A DNA stretch of 64,000 bases from Symbiodinium natans. Lineage: Eukaryota; Sar; Dinophyceae; Suessiales; Symbiodiniaceae. Under the pieces are notes generated by a model. The model saw only the letters and a program-made list of their open reading frames with translations, was not told where the DNA came from and did not search any database. The translations under genes were made by a program, and so were the position numbers. This document shows, piece by piece, positions 20,480-30,290 of the stretch; the stretch's first letter is position 1, and each line of letters opens with the position of its first letter. The DNA lies in contig CAJNDS010002475.1 in the NCBI GenBank assembly GCA_905221605.1, positions 221,001-285,000 of the forward strand, written 5' to 3'.

Positions 20480-20803
20480 GACTTTGACACAGAAGAGTGG
20501 GAGGAGGCACCTTCTCATCTCTGCACCAGCTATTTGCAAGAGCAGTCAAATCGAGTGGTGAGCATGTCAGGAGCTTCCCTCTTTGAGGCTCTTTTGTTTT
20601 TCTTGCATTTCTCCGTGTCTGGGTCGCTGGTCGAGAGTGGCCCGTTGCCCGTGTGGCTCGTAATTGCGCTCGGCCTGTATGCATTTGGCCTCCAAATCGC
20701 GCTCTTGCCTGCGCGGCAATTGCCTGTGTCCCGAAGCTTGTACTCATTTTCACAGACCACTCGAGATCGTGCTCACTTGTCAGCACCGTGCGTATGGCCT
20801 TGA
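20480..20803 (+). CDS. putative membrane-protein exon (two TM segments)
   Basis: After GATGATGTTCAG a 107-codon frame reads DFDTEEWEEAPSHLCTSYLQ. Two hydrophobic stretches follow, around ASLFEALLFFLHFSVSG and PLPVWLVIALGLYAFGLQIA, then a polar tail and stop. An overlapping alternative frame opens at a TTTCTTGC start near 20433. Family unknown. Confidence 0.35.
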   Translation, partial: DFDTEEWEEAPSHLCTSYLQEQSNRVVSMSGASLFEALLFFLHFSVSGSLVESGPLPVWLVIALGLYAFGLQIALLPARQLPVSRSLYSFSQTTRDRAHLSAPCVWP

Positions 20804-21050
20804 AGCCACTTTCCCCCAAGCGAGTATGCATGACCATTTTGTTTGGAGTAGACCAGTCACTTCTCTCCCGTGTGAGATGAAAGAAAGGCTGGTTCCAGTT
20901 GGTGAAACCGTCTCATTGTTGCTGTACCTGACAAAACAACCTGATGTGGGGCCACAAGACTGAATGCAGACACGCGCCACGTACATGGCGAACAATAGAG
21001 ACGATGTGCACGACACCGAAGTATCATATCCGTTTCTCTTTGTCTCTCAC

Positions 21051-21240
21051 TCTCTCTCTCTCTCTCTCTCTCTCCGTCTCTCTCTCTCGCTCTTATCTCA
21101 GTCCTCGCTCAGTCTCACGCTCTCTCTCTCTCTCTCTCGCTCTCGCTCTCTGTCTTACCTCTCTCTTATCTCTCACTTATCTCTCCCTTATCTCTCTCTT
21201 ATCTCTCTCTTATCTCTCTCTCCCTCTTTGTGTCCTCTCC
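21051..21240 (+). repeat. CT-rich microsatellite
   Basis: (TC)n with TCTCTTATC units. Confidence 0.95.
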
Positions 21241-21468
21241 TTCTCAGTACTTTTGAAGCGTGAACGCCAAACTTGGGTTCAAAAACGACGACTGTTGCGA
21301 GGATGGCGCACCCCGCGTGTTGTCTGTGTGCACATTTGAGGTGCGAACAAAATACGCTGGGCTTCCGGAACTGCAGCTCGATTGCGCACCAATCCGGCGC
21401 TTTCGGACGCCTTCGGACGCTGTCGGATGCTTTCGAACGCAAAACGCACGTAGGCCCTTCTAGACTCT

Positions 21469-21534
21469 GTGGTGCTTTACTGTAAATTTAATTTATAGCT
21501 ACCCTGCTAAGCGCAGCCAAGTAGAACCCCAACT
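21469..21534 (+). repeat. dispersed repeat family E, copy 1
   Basis: TGTGGTGCTTTACTGTAAAT ... TAGCTACCCTGCTAAGCGCA. It recurs at 42462-42576 with a 50-bp insert. Its right end coincides with a splice acceptor. Confidence 0.7.
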
Positions 21535-21735
21535 CGCATTCGAAGAAAGTCTCCCGGCGTGTGCAAGGACAGCGACTACCAGCAACCTCCTCCAGGCGAA
21601 CAAAGAGAGTTGCTTGATGATGCCTGGGGCGAGGACATTTTGACTGCACGTTTTTGTTGTCCAGTTGCGTTGTGTGGGCGGGCAGTTGAAACGAAAAATA
21701 TCCCCGGAATGGCAACTAGAAGTAAAAAACCGTGA
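21517..21735 (+). CDS. putative terminal exon, unknown protein
   Basis: Acceptor CTAAGCGCAG. 72 open codons to TGA, including DSDYQQPPPGEQRELLDDAW and GEDILTARFCCPVALCGRAV. Clearly coding-like; family unknown. Confidence 0.5.
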   Translation, partial: PSRTPTRIRRKSPGVCKDSDYQQPPPGEQRELLDDAWGEDILTARFCCPVALCGRAVETKNIPGMATRSKKP

Positions 21736-22020
21736 GTGGATGCCAACAAAAGATGCCATCCTTGAATCGTTTTGAGTCACAGCTAGCGCGCGGCTCAGAT
21801 CAGCCGTGACATTTCAAGGCAGACATGTTTGGCTGGGGCGCGCAAATCCTGTTGCCCCCCCTGAGCACCAACTGCAACAGTTGCTCGGAAGAAAAGCGTC
21901 CCAGCCAGCTGTCAAAGAAGCTCGCTTCCAAAACGGAAAGAATTTGCTGACGGAGCCCAGCTCTCCGATTTCGAGGCTGTTGTGAGCTTTTTCTTTGGAG
22001 GGCTGCGGTTTTGCATCCAG

Positions 22021-22266
22021 TCATCCCAGAGGTTTTCGTGTTTGCAGCGTGTGGCGAGGGCGAGGGCGGGTTTCGGGGAAGCCCTGAAGGTGGCTAAGGA
22101 CAGAGCCTGGACATTGCCAACAGAGACCACCTTCTTGACCGCTCTTATGGAAGCCAATCCTAAGTTGTGGAGACCGCGTTTTTTGGGTTTCTTGTTGGGG
22201 GAGACCGGCCGCTTCTGGAAGCCGCCTGGGGAAACCTCTTGCGGCCGACCGTTTATGGCGAGCTAG
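22021..22266 (+). CDS. putative terminal exon, unknown protein
   Basis: Acceptor GTTTTGCATCCAG. 82 codons with stop, including SSQRFSCLQRVARARAGFGE and KVAKDRAWTLPTETTFLTAL. An antisense ORF also exists (21800-22024) and cannot be excluded. Confidence 0.35.
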   Translation, partial: SSQRFSCLQRVARARAGFGEALKVAKDRAWTLPTETTFLTALMEANPKLWRPRFLGFLLGETGRFWKPPGETSCGRPFMAS

Positions 22267-22809
22267 GAGACCTCTTAAAGAGACTGCTTCTGGCAACCAG
22301 GTTGACGTCGAGGCAATGACACAACGACACAAGAAACTGCTATGTGGCGACCGCTTCGCGGAGAAATGTATGAGCGCCAAAAAACCCGCACAACAGACAT
22401 GAAAAGCAGTGTGTTTTTTCGCTCTTATTATTCTTGAGCAGAATAATGCCCAGTGAACAAAAAATGCATGAGTTTTTGAGTGAATTCTAGATGAGTAACT
22501 AGTGAAGCAATGGAGCGGCCAAAAAGCTTGTGTTGACTAAATTGGCTTTAGAGGGGCATTGAAATTCGTAATTGATAGGGGTTCGTGCGTGATTTTTTCT
22601 TCTATTACCCCTTCTGTCTTCGTTCCTTGCAAGTTAGTTTACTGGTCGTTTCACTCATTGTGATAACCGTAAGCGCGCAAAAGAATGAGTAATTGAGCGC
22701 GGTAAAACTGTTTGCGTGAGCTCAGTAATTTAGTTTTGCTTTGTGAGCTCAATATTAAGCGTGGCCGAGACAGACAGACAGACGGACGGGCAGGCAGACA
22801 GACAGGCAG

Positions 22810-22813
<4 letters not shown>

Positions 22814-22842
<29 letters not shown>
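22814..22842 (+). repeat. (AG)n microsatellite
   Basis: Simple repeat after CAGACAGGCAGAC units. Confidence 0.95.
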
Positions 22843-22845
<3 letters not shown>

Positions 22846-23284
22846 TAGTGCTCTTGCTGTAGTCGAGCTTGAAGCCCGGGACTAGCAGAGACACGCTGAC
22901 ACCGAGGCAGGTACAGGTGCGGGGCAGGGAGGGGAGCACAAAGGGGGGCCTGCAATATGGGCACTATGGGGGCACAGGGTCTGGGGATCAAAGGTCTTGT
23001 GTGCTCTCCTTCCTCCAACCGCCAACCGGAGACCCCCCGAATACCGGGGCGGGCGAGGACGCCCGGGGGTTCGCCCCCATGCCCCCAAGAAAGAAAGAAA
23101 GAGAGAGAGAAAAAAAAAAACAAAATACATAAAGCGAGATAGCACACATGCCCTGGTGCTGGGAGAGCCAAGAGGTCTCATACTGAAGTTGCCTGTGTTT
23201 GTGTCCAGGCCTTCCCTTACCCCAGGGTGCTAGTGCATTAGGCGGGATGGAAGTTGCTGGATTTAAAAACGTCTCGGCGAGGAC

Positions 23285-23786
23285 TTGAAAGACGAAGATG
23301 TCGCAAGCAGCGATCCGGACATGCGGAACCTGGAGGTGAGCGGGGTTGCCAGACGGATGTTGTTGAGAGCTGGTGCAATAATGCCGAGATGCCTGCAGCA
23401 AGCACGCTTGCATTGCGCAAGGCCGTCGACGCATCGGATGATGAAGAGGATGGGACAGAAAGGGGGCATCAGCGTTAAGTTGGCATGACATGCCCAATGT
23501 GGATAGAATCCAGCGCAGCGTGCTGCTCCATGATTCATTACACTTGTGTCACATGGTACCGTGGCTGCTCAAGAAGCGTTGCTTTTTCACGATTGAAGTC
23601 CTGGATGTGGAAGAGCAGGACTTGAGCGACGACGAGTTGGCGAGACGATGGGACGTGCGGCTCTCAATGATACTTGTTTCGCTGCACATCCGACCTAACA
23701 GAGTCGGGCATTGGAAAGAACATCTCGGCCCAGCCGATGTGCTTTCAGAGGGCAGAGTCGGCCAGCCCCAGAGGAAGGTGCCCTAA
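23285..23786 (+). CDS. putative three-exon gene, acidic protein
   Basis: Islands: about 23285-23335 (KDEDVASSDPDMRNLE, donor GTGAGC), 23400-23478 (ASTLALRKAVDASDDEEDGT), and 23516-23786 (RSVLLHDSLHLCHMVPWLLK, FFTIEVLDVEEQDLSDDELA, stop). Asp/Glu-rich. Family unknown. Confidence 0.4.
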
Positions 23787-23876
23787 TGTCATCGAAGTTG
23801 CTCTTTTCGTTAAAGGCACAGACCCAACGTTCAAGTAGCATGTGCTGACACACGAATTCCTGGCCACAGAGAGGGG

Positions 23877-23907
<31 letters not shown>

Positions 23908-24038
23908 CAAGCAAGCAACAGCACTCCTGAGGCATTCGAGGAGTTCGAAGAAGAAGAAGAGGCGTTTTGTATGCACCTTGTTAGTTCCTTGACATCCATT
24001 CACATCCCACGAGCGATGTGCAGACATAGCGCATCAAC

Positions 24039-24461
24039 TTACGAAAGGAGGAGATCAGTGACTACAAGGATCTGAGTGGGATGTTCGGTTGATGTGCAAT
24101 CGCCGAAAAATGCTATCGAAGAGACTATGCGAGGTGCGTTTTGTCTCGCTTGGTCATGCGCAACCTTCACTTGCCAGCTTTTTAGCGCGGGAGCGGGCGA
24201 TGTGTGATTCCACATAGCTTGACTGGAAAAGCGCCACAAGAACTGGCATTCAGACATGTTCATGTATGACAGCTCTTGAGAAGCGGGCCAGCGCGTTTTC
24301 ATCCAAGCCATGGCGGCTGTTGGAGCGGCAGCGGCGATGGCGGCAGGCGCTGAGAGTTGGAGATCGCATTCCCAAACGTGACAAGAACAATGAGAAAATA
24401 TGAATAGACAAGCATAAAAGCGAGCTGATGTTGGCTCCACACTTGTCTGTTGCTCACACAC
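24039..24461 (-). CDS. minus-strand ORF, doubtful
   Basis: A 140-codon ORF with an Ala-rich segment and a moderately coding-like tail (WPASQELSYMNMSECQFLWR). No motif; chance is possible. Confidence 0.2.
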   Translation of the reverse strand: MCEQQTSVEPTSARFYACLFIFSHCSCHVWECDLQLSAPAAIAAAAPTAAMAWMKTRWPASQELSYMNMSECQFLWRFSSQAMWNHTSPAPALKSWQVKVAHDQARQNAPRIVSSIAFFGDCTSTEHPTQILVVTDLLLS

Positions 24462-24580
24462 CAGGAGGTGCTATAGCCTTCATCGCATACCAGACGGACT
24501 GCTGCTACCCCAGCACCACCGCCATCGCAGGGCCCTTAACTCCTCTGTGGGGTGGGCTGGGATCCTAAGTCGGCCCCCTT

Positions 24581-24669
24581 TGCGATATTTGATATCATCC
24601 CTTATTGGGCTTGAGAGGATCATATTTAGGAATCTTTTTCAGAGGGTTTGAAGGGGCGATCCTAGGATC
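24581..24669. repeat. dispersed repeat family F, copy 2
   Basis: Matches 12101-12187 along its length (CTTATTGGGCTTGAGAGGAT...CGATCCTAG). Confidence 0.7.
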
Positions 24670-24790
24670 AAGACACAGAGTGCCCAAGGTCCCGGTCAAG
24701 AAGCGACCCTCCACCGCAACAAGCTTGACGGGAGAGGCATCGAATCCTGCAGAACCTAAAGTTCGGTGATTGTCACATTGATCCTGCATG

Positions 24791-24856
24791 GGGTTTAGGG
24801 TTTAGGGTTTAGGGTTTAGGGTTTAGGGTTTAGGGTTTAGGGTTTAGGGTTTAGGG
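24791..24856 (+). repeat. (TTTAGGG)9 array
   Basis: Perfect heptamers. Confidence 0.98.
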
Positions 24857-25244
24857 TGCCTGCGGCAGCAATGCAGGCGTGCTGTTACGTCGCAGGCGAC
24901 CTCACAAGCCATCGGCGTGCGAAACCCATTTCGGAAATGGTATTGGATTTTGTTTTCTGAAGCTCCGCAAGCTTAGTGTTTGCATTGCAGGTCATATTAC
25001 TTTGGTCGGAGATTTGCTGATGTATGGCACAGCCCCGGCCTTATGTGCTGGTTGCGGCTCGTGTGAAGTATGGGGGTCCCTGTGTGGTCGCCCATTACAG
25101 GCCCCGCATTGTTGCATGAACTTTTTCTTCCAGGAAGTGTTCAGATGATCGAAACCCTCAACTCTCAACCCTAAAAGCCCGAAAGCCCTAGAGCCCCTAA
25201 AGCCCTAAAACCCCAACACCCGAAAACCCTAAGGGCCCTTGCGC

Positions 25245-25296
25245 TAACCCTAAACCCTAAACCCTAAACCCTAAACCCTAAACCCCAAACCCTAAA
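25245..25296 (-). repeat. (CCCTAAA)n array
   Basis: C half of a pair with 25419-25496. Confidence 0.95.
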
Positions 25297-25418
25297 AAGG
25301 ATGAGGGTCAATCACGGTGCCCCCCCTGAGGCGCCTGGCCAGGCGGAGGGCTCAATCCATCTGCGACTCGGCCACACCGCAGGTTCTTTCAGGTTGAATT
25401 TCCCGACTTATCGACTTA

Positions 25419-25496
25419 TTTAGGGTTCAGAGTTCAGGGTTCAGGGTTCAGGGTTCAGGGTTCAGGGTTCAGGGTTCAGGGTTTAGGGTTTAGGGC
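25419..25496 (+). repeat. TTCAGGG-variant array
   Basis: Homogenised TTCAGGG variant heptamers with TTTAGGG at the end. Confidence 0.95.
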
Positions 25497-25668
25497 TAAG
25501 GCTCGGGGAAGTTCGGGTTGGGGCCAAGGCTCTTGCCCTAGGCTTGCAGTTTTCAAAGTCCTTGGCCGTAAGCCTTAACCAGTTTCTGTTAGCATATTCC
25601 ATGTATTGCCAGGCGCCTTGAGTGCGAATGGCACATTCAGTCATAACATTCCTGTTGCGGGCCTCCAT
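25483..25668 (-). CDS. minus-strand exon-like ORF
   Basis: Reads MEARNRNVMTECAIRTQGAW then QYMEYANRNWLRLTAKDFEN on the minus strand. Coding-like, no family. Confidence 0.35.
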   Translation of the reverse strand: MEARNRNVMTECAIRTQGAWQYMEYANRNWLRLTAKDFENCKPRARALAPTRTSPSLSPKP

Positions 25669-25814
25669 TTGATTTCGGCATTGAATCCCGAACCTGGGAG
25701 ACGTAGATGGTCAAAGCCATGGAAGCTGTCAAGAGGTACGCATGGATCTCGAAAGCAAAGACCCTTTGGTGTTGCTTAGTGTTTGTACGCACCCTTGACG
25801 GAGAGTCGACATCC

Positions 25815-25912
25815 AAACCCTAATCCCTAAACCCTAAACCCTAAACCCTAAACCCTAAACCCTAAACCCTAAACCCTAAACCCTAAACCCTAAACCCTAA
25901 ACCCTAAACCCC
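25815..25912 (-). repeat. (CCCTAAA)13 array
   Basis: C half of a pair with 26021. The 108-bp spacer has exon-like frames on both strands. Confidence 0.98.
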
Positions 25913-26020
25913 CAGCTTTTGCAGCACCTCCAAAGCTTCAAGTCCAAGGCAGGGGGCCAAAGTCTCTCTTCATGGCAGCGAGGTCTTCCTGGAGGAGTTG
26001 TACATTTTGGGATGGGTTGA

Positions 26021-26138
26021 GGGTTTAGGGTTTAGGGTTTAGGGTTTAGGGTTTAGGGTTTAGGGTTTAGGGTTTAGGGTTTAGGGTTTAGGGTTTAGGG
26101 TTTAGGGTTTAGGGTTTAGGGTTTAGGGTTTAGGGTTT
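26021..26138 (+). repeat. (TTTAGGG)16 array
   Basis: Perfect heptamers ending directly in a MITE. Confidence 0.98.
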
Positions 26139-26195
26139 ATACTAACAGTCCTTAAGCAGAGCAAGGACTGTTAGTACAAGGGGGGGACATCGCAA
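26139..26195. mobile_element. MITE family A, half copy fused to telomere array
   Basis: ACTAACAGTCCTT ... AAGGACTGTTAGT hairpin and right end GGGGGGGACATCGCAA. The left outer arm is missing; TTTAGGG repeats stand in its place. Confidence 0.8.
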
Positions 26196-26242
26196 GTTGT
26201 ATATGTTCGGCTTGACCATGGGCTCGGATTGCTATGTAGCAG

Positions 26243-26560
26243 TTGACTTTAAAATGCTGCACGGCTTGTCCCGGCTTGCAACAAGGCTGCAAAGCATCGC
26301 AAGTCAAGTTAGCTGCTAACTCAGATCACAAGTCGTTTGGCCAGATACGCGTCCTCCGAAGTGGAGAGCTGGCCATGTCGATTGTGTTGGATATCGAGGA
26401 TGAGGCCGGAAAACGCCACATTTTGATGCCTCCCACACCTCAAACCCAAGATATGCAAGCCTTGCATGAACAGGGTGGTGTGGCAGAGTTGAAGTGCGGA
26501 GCAGAAACCGGTTTGAGTGTTTTGAAGGGAGCGTTACCTTCTCCCTTTGCTACAGGCTGA
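26243..26560 (+). CDS. hypothetical ORF
   Basis: 105 codons, including GELAMSIVLDIEDEAGKRHI. Coding-like in the middle; family unknown. Confidence 0.3.
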   Translation: MTLKCCTACPGLQQGCKASQVKLAANSDHKSFGQIRVLRSGELAMSIVLDIEDEAGKRHILMPPTPQTQDMQALHEQGGVAELKCGAETGLSVLKGALPSPFATG

Positions 26561-26953
26561 ATTCTGGGCAGACCGACTGTCCTCGGCCGCATTTATGTGC
26601 CAAGCTCAAACGACACCTCCAGCATCAGGAACACCTAATATTGACAGAAAGGAGTCATGGTGTCATTTTTGCAGAAAGACGACATGTGTCTGGCCCACCC
26701 GAACCTTGCTTGCGCTCAGAGCCTGAATCGGAACCATCAAAGGCCATGTCTTTGAAGGGCATTGAACGATGAAGCATCCCCAAATTGAAGCTTCTCAGGT
26801 GCGAGAGCCTCCCCAAGCTTTTCAGCATGCACAATCGCCAGCGCCACGAGGTGCCGTCGAGCTTGGGGCAGAGTTCAACTTTGAACATAATTTTAATTTT
26901 CACTACCCTTAATCCCTATGTAATCCTTATAAAGCCATGAAAAGTTATTTTTT

Positions 26954-27169
26954 TTGGGCCTCCAAACCCTCCCCCAGCCTTGGGGATTCTGGAACGTCGG
27001 CACCCAGAAAAGCATCTTCAGAACCTGCAAAGCTGGCAAGGAGTTTGCTGCTGAAAACAAGCAGATCTCCAAAATGCTCAGCTGGGCGCCTGTATATACG
27101 AGAGGGGTGCTCTCAGCATTCTGTCGGAGGTGTTGTCTTGGAGTCGTGAATATAAGAGCCCCTATATAG
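26954..27169 (+). CDS. putative exon, Lys/Cys-containing
   Basis: Frame reads NVGTQKSIFRTCKAGKEFAA then ENKQISKMLSWAPVY. A likely acceptor is CGGCACCCAG near 27006. Confidence 0.35.
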   Translation: MGLQTLPQPWGFWNVGTQKSIFRTCKAGKEFAAENKQISKMLSWAPVYTRGVLSAFCRRCCLGVVNIRAPI

Positions 27170-27481
27170 CTGCACATGGGGTAGCCTCATGCCTACATCT
27201 GCATCTTCGAGTGAATGTAAAAAAGTGTGAACGGGTTCGGAGAGCAGTGGCCCACCCATGATGCCCAAACGCCTCACAGCCTTACAAATCCAAGGCTTGA
27301 AATGCCGACAGTACTCGGAGGTCGAGCGGAAGGCGGGGGCTTTTGTGGGTGGGGAGTCCCCTCTTTCTGTCAAAGCAAGGGCCCCCGAAAAACTGCGCCT
27401 GGGTCACGGCCTGCTTTGGAAGCCTTAGCCGTGAGGAGGCCCTCCAGCACGATCATGGACTTGCCATGGTGACTTACCTTA

Positions 27482-27538
27482 ACCCCTAAACCCTAAACCC
27501 TAAACCCTAAACCCTAAACCCTAAGCCCTAAGCCCTGA
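27482..27538 (-). repeat. (CCCTAAA)n array
   Basis: C half of a pair with 27661-27765. Confidence 0.95.
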
Positions 27539-27574
27539 AACCTCACAACTTCGCCGTGACATTCTTCCCTATAG

Positions 27575-27660
27575 GCCAATGACTACCAGCAGGCAGCTGG
27601 GGAGCGCAGCCAGGAGGCGCCACGACTCAAGAAACCAACAGAAGGGGGCTTCCTGCATAG
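27575..27660 (+). CDS. putative exon bracketed by telomere-like arrays
   Basis: Acceptor ATTCTTCCCTATAG. It reads ANDYQQAAGERSQEAPRLKK then PTEGGFLH. The frame continues in 27785-27836 if the array between is removed. Confidence 0.45.
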
Positions 27661-27784
27661 AGGGTTTAGGGTTTAGGGTTTAGGGTGTAGGGTTTGGGGT
27701 TTAGGGTTTAGGGTTTAGGGTTTAGGGTTTAGGGTGTAGGGTTTAGGGTTTAGGGTTTAGGGGATTAAGGGGCTTCCTGCATAG
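27645..27784 (+). repeat. TTTAGGG array between 16-bp direct repeats
   Basis: GGGGCTTCCTGCATAG occurs at 27645-27660 and 27769-27784. Between lies a 108-bp TTTAGGG array with TGTAGGG and TTTGGGG variants. Removing one copy plus the array leaves an open frame. Confidence 0.9.
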
Positions 27785-27836
27785 ATTGGCCGTCGCTTCT
27801 TGGTGTGAATCTCCAGAACCCATAGATGACGTTCCA
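27785..27836 (+). CDS. putative continuation exon
   Basis: Reads LAVASWCESPEPIDDVPT in frame with 27575-27660. Another CCCTAAA block begins at 27838. Confidence 0.4.
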
Positions 27837-27982
27837 ACAAACCCTAAACCCTAAGCCCAAGCCCTAAACATTCAAGGTGTCAGCTATCGATCTGCCGGTG
27901 TAGCACCGGCTTGAGGATGCCTTGCGCTGGATAGGGATTGCTGTTAAAAAAGGGAACTACTGAATGTAGACTGTACTGTTGT

Positions 27983-28090
27983 GTGTGTTTGTTTGTTTGT
28001 TTGTTTGTTTGTTTGTTTGTTTGTTTGTTTGTTTGTTTGTTTGTTTGGTTTTTCGTTTGTTTGTTTGTTTGTTTGCTTGCTTGCTTGTTT
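27983..28090 (+). repeat. (TTTG)n microsatellite
   Basis: Long GTTT tetranucleotide run with a GCTT tail. Confidence 0.97.
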
Positions 28091-28168
28091 CTTTTTATTT
28101 ATGTGTTTTTGTTGTTACATGGGGCTCGGTCGGCATGAGGGCTTGAAGCCTGTGCTTCCATGCTGCTT

Positions 28169-28468
28169 TCATGTGTTGTCTGCGGGGCCTGACATGAGTG
28201 TCAACTCTTGTTGCAGACCAAAAGCGTCCAGCGTGCTGGCGCGCTCTTGTGTCTGTAGTTCTAGAACTTCCAAGAGCGCACCCCAATCCGTCAGCAGGTG
28301 CGAGAGCTCCAGGAGACTTGCGGGGAGCTTTGGGGTCCTGAGTTTTGGGTCTTGCTGGCTTTGGAACGGGTTGCACAGAGGTGATGGTGCAAACTGGTGA
28401 GAAGCAGATTGTTGCGGTGCAGAAGTTTTGAAGATTGCGCTTAAGAAGTTTTGGAAAGCTTTCAGCAT
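28169..28468 (-). CDS. hypothetical 99-aa protein, Leu-rich helix
   Basis: Complete minus-strand ORF from ATG: MLKAFQNFLSAIFKTSAPQQ. The second half, after an AAAACTCAG, reads TPKLPASLLELSHLLTDWGA then LLEVLELQTQERASTLDAFG, strongly helical. It may be a single exon or two exons (28169-28337 the last). Family unknown. Confidence 0.45.
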   Translation of the reverse strand: MLKAFQNFLSAIFKTSAPQQSASHQFAPSPLCNPFQSQQDPKLRTPKLPASLLELSHLLTDWGALLEVLELQTQERASTLDAFGLQQELTLMSGPADNT

Positions 28469-28739
28469 GATGCCTCTTTAACCGTTCATGGTGGCTTCGC
28501 GCCGCCATACTTCGGTCTTAGGCATGATGGGGGGCGGGGGGGTTTTGGGTCATGGTTTGCTCGAAGGGTTTGGGCTCTCGGGACATGGAAGTCCGGATGC
28601 AAATGGTTGCAAGGGGCCTCCCCTCACGCTGTCAGAGTACTTCAGGAGGGTGCATCGCCTGCATTGTTCAAGACCTCGGCCCATCCATCTGCCTTGCCCA
28701 ATGCGTGCAGCCTTTCCCAGTCCCAAAACCCCCAGCTAA

Positions 28740-28824
28740 TATAGGGGTCGGATAAATGCTCCCTGTATAATTGCACAAGACTATCCCCAAAAACCAAATG
28801 AGTTGTAATTGGTTCAGGCCCCTA
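28740..28824. mobile_element. MITE family B, copy
   Basis: TATAGGGGTCGGATAAATGC ... GGTTCAGGCCCCTA. It lies just upstream of the 28841 exon, hence intronic. Confidence 0.7.
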
Positions 28825-28840
28825 CAGTAGCACCTTGCAG

Positions 28841-28931
28841 GAGCGCGTGGCCACGTTCGCAGACTTGGCAGCCGAGAGGGAGGAGGAGATGCGGTGGAAG
28901 CCTCGGACCCACGGAGTTCGGGGCTTTGGGC
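28841..28931 (+). CDS. putative exon, Glu/Arg-rich helix
   Basis: Acceptor AGCACCTTGCAG, donor GTGAGC (canonical). It reads ERVATFADLAAEREEEMRWK then PRTHGVRGFG. Confidence 0.55.
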
Positions 28932-28963
28932 GTGAGCAAGAAAAAGGGGGGGGGGGGGGGAGT

Positions 28964-29046
28964 TTCCAACATTCGGGGTACCTTCTTATGGTCCTTCCTA
29001 GTCAGGGGATCCTACTATTTGGGGATCGATATCCCTAAACCCCCAT
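28964..29046. mobile_element. MITE family C, reversed copy
   Basis: GTTTCCAACATTCGGGGTAC ... CCCTAAACCCCCAT. A coding-like stretch, AWKIPQMFDGVMATGCSITK, follows at about 29053. Confidence 0.65.
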
Positions 29047-29462
29047 ATCAAGCGTGGAAGATCCCTCAAATGTTTGACGGTGTGATGGCCACAGGCTGCA
29101 GCATCACTAAGAACTCCCTTCGACCCCACCAAACCAAGGCGTCTTCGACAAGAAGTTGAGGACCAATCGGGTGCAGAGCTGGTTTAGGTTTTGGGGGATT
29201 TTTAGGGTTTAGATGCTAAATTGTTTCCATAAGGCCAGGCCGAATGACTCCTGGTTTAGGGTTTAGGTTTAGGGGATTCGGGGGTGTTGGTTCGGATGCA
29301 GGTTCGCTAGTGGCAGAAACTGCAGCCGTCACGCTCACCTGTGTCTGCTACAGCAATGCGCTTCAATCCCAAGACTTGATGTAGCTTAATGCCCAAATCT
29401 GAACTCCAGCATTTTTGAAATCTCGCATGACCTGCAGCCTGTTGGGTTGTTTGGGCGCGCAG

Positions 29463-29525
29463 GAGGAGAAGCGAAAGCTGCTTACTGACCGCATGCACAT
29501 CGAGAGCAAGGCGTGCAGTCTTCAG
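29463..29525 (+). CDS. putative exon, coiled-coil-like
   Basis: Acceptor TTGGGCGCGCAG. It reads EEKRKLLTDRMHIESKACSL. The downstream MITE at 29546 would be intronic. Confidence 0.45.
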
Positions 29526-29545
29526 GATTTATTTGAAGCCTTAGT

Positions 29546-29656
29546 CTTGGTAGCCCAGTCGTGCCCTTACCCATTTATTCGGTTCAAGGTTCCCTTATAA
29601 AGTAGCCAACCCAAAATAGGGTACCCTGACTATAAGAGGGTTACTGGGCTACCAAG
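29546..29656. mobile_element. MITE with 14-bp perfect TIR and TAGT duplication
   Basis: CTTGGTAGCCCAGT (29546-29559) and its exact complement (29643-29656). It is flanked by TAGT at 29542-29545 and 29657-29660. 111 bp. Confidence 0.85.
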
Positions 29657-29975
29657 TAGTTGTCTGTATGTCGACTCTGTGTTCGGCGCTCTTGGAAGTG
29701 TCCAAGCAGTGAGGGATGCATATTTGAGTTCCCCGACAGCAGCCCATGGTGAGGATCCCACGACGCATTGCGCACGGGCCATCGATCGACCCTCTGCTAA
29801 ACCTAAACCCTGGACCCTAGAACCAAAACCCGGAAACCTCCTCTCCTTCCAAGCATTTGAATCTCCTGCTGGAGCAAAGTGCGCAGGCTGCATCAGCAAC
29901 GGCTGAGGCCCTGCGAAGTCTGTTTTGACGGTTTTCTGGGGTTTTTTGGGCGGGATTTGGATTCCAGGGTTGGTT

Positions 29976-30190
29976 GGGTGGCTGGTTGGGTGGCTGGGTG
30001 GCTGGGTGGTGGCTGGGTGGTGGCTGGGTGGTGGCTGGGTGGTGGTTGGGTGGTGGTTGGGTGGTGGTTGGGTGGTGGTTGGGTGGTGGTTGGGTGGTGG
30101 TTGGGTGGTGGTTGGGTGGTGGTTGGGTGGTGGTTGGGTGGTTGTTGGGTGGTGGTTGGGTGGTTGGGTGCTTGGGTGGTTGGGTGCTTG
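29976..30190 (+). repeat. 11-bp minisatellite (TGGGTGGTGGT)n
   Basis: About 17 units; G-rich strand with spaced GGG runs, so quadruplex formation is possible. Confidence 0.97.
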
Positions 30191-30211
30191 GATTTGAGTG
30201 ACACCCCGCAG

Positions 30212-30282
30212 AGGCAGCCTCCCGAAGGAACGAGGTGGCCGAGCTCTACACCGAGGTGTTGCGTTTTGGGCTTGTCCAGAGG
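30212..30282 (+). CDS. putative exon, helical
   Basis: Acceptor GACACCCCGCAG, donor GTTCCT. It reads EAASRRNEVAELYTEVLRFG then LVQR. Confidence 0.5.
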
Positions 30283-30290
30283 GTTCCTAC

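Noticed and set aside
26021-26138. True chromosome end
   Set aside because: Arrays are short, in both orientations, and flanked by unique sequence on both sides, so they are interstitial.
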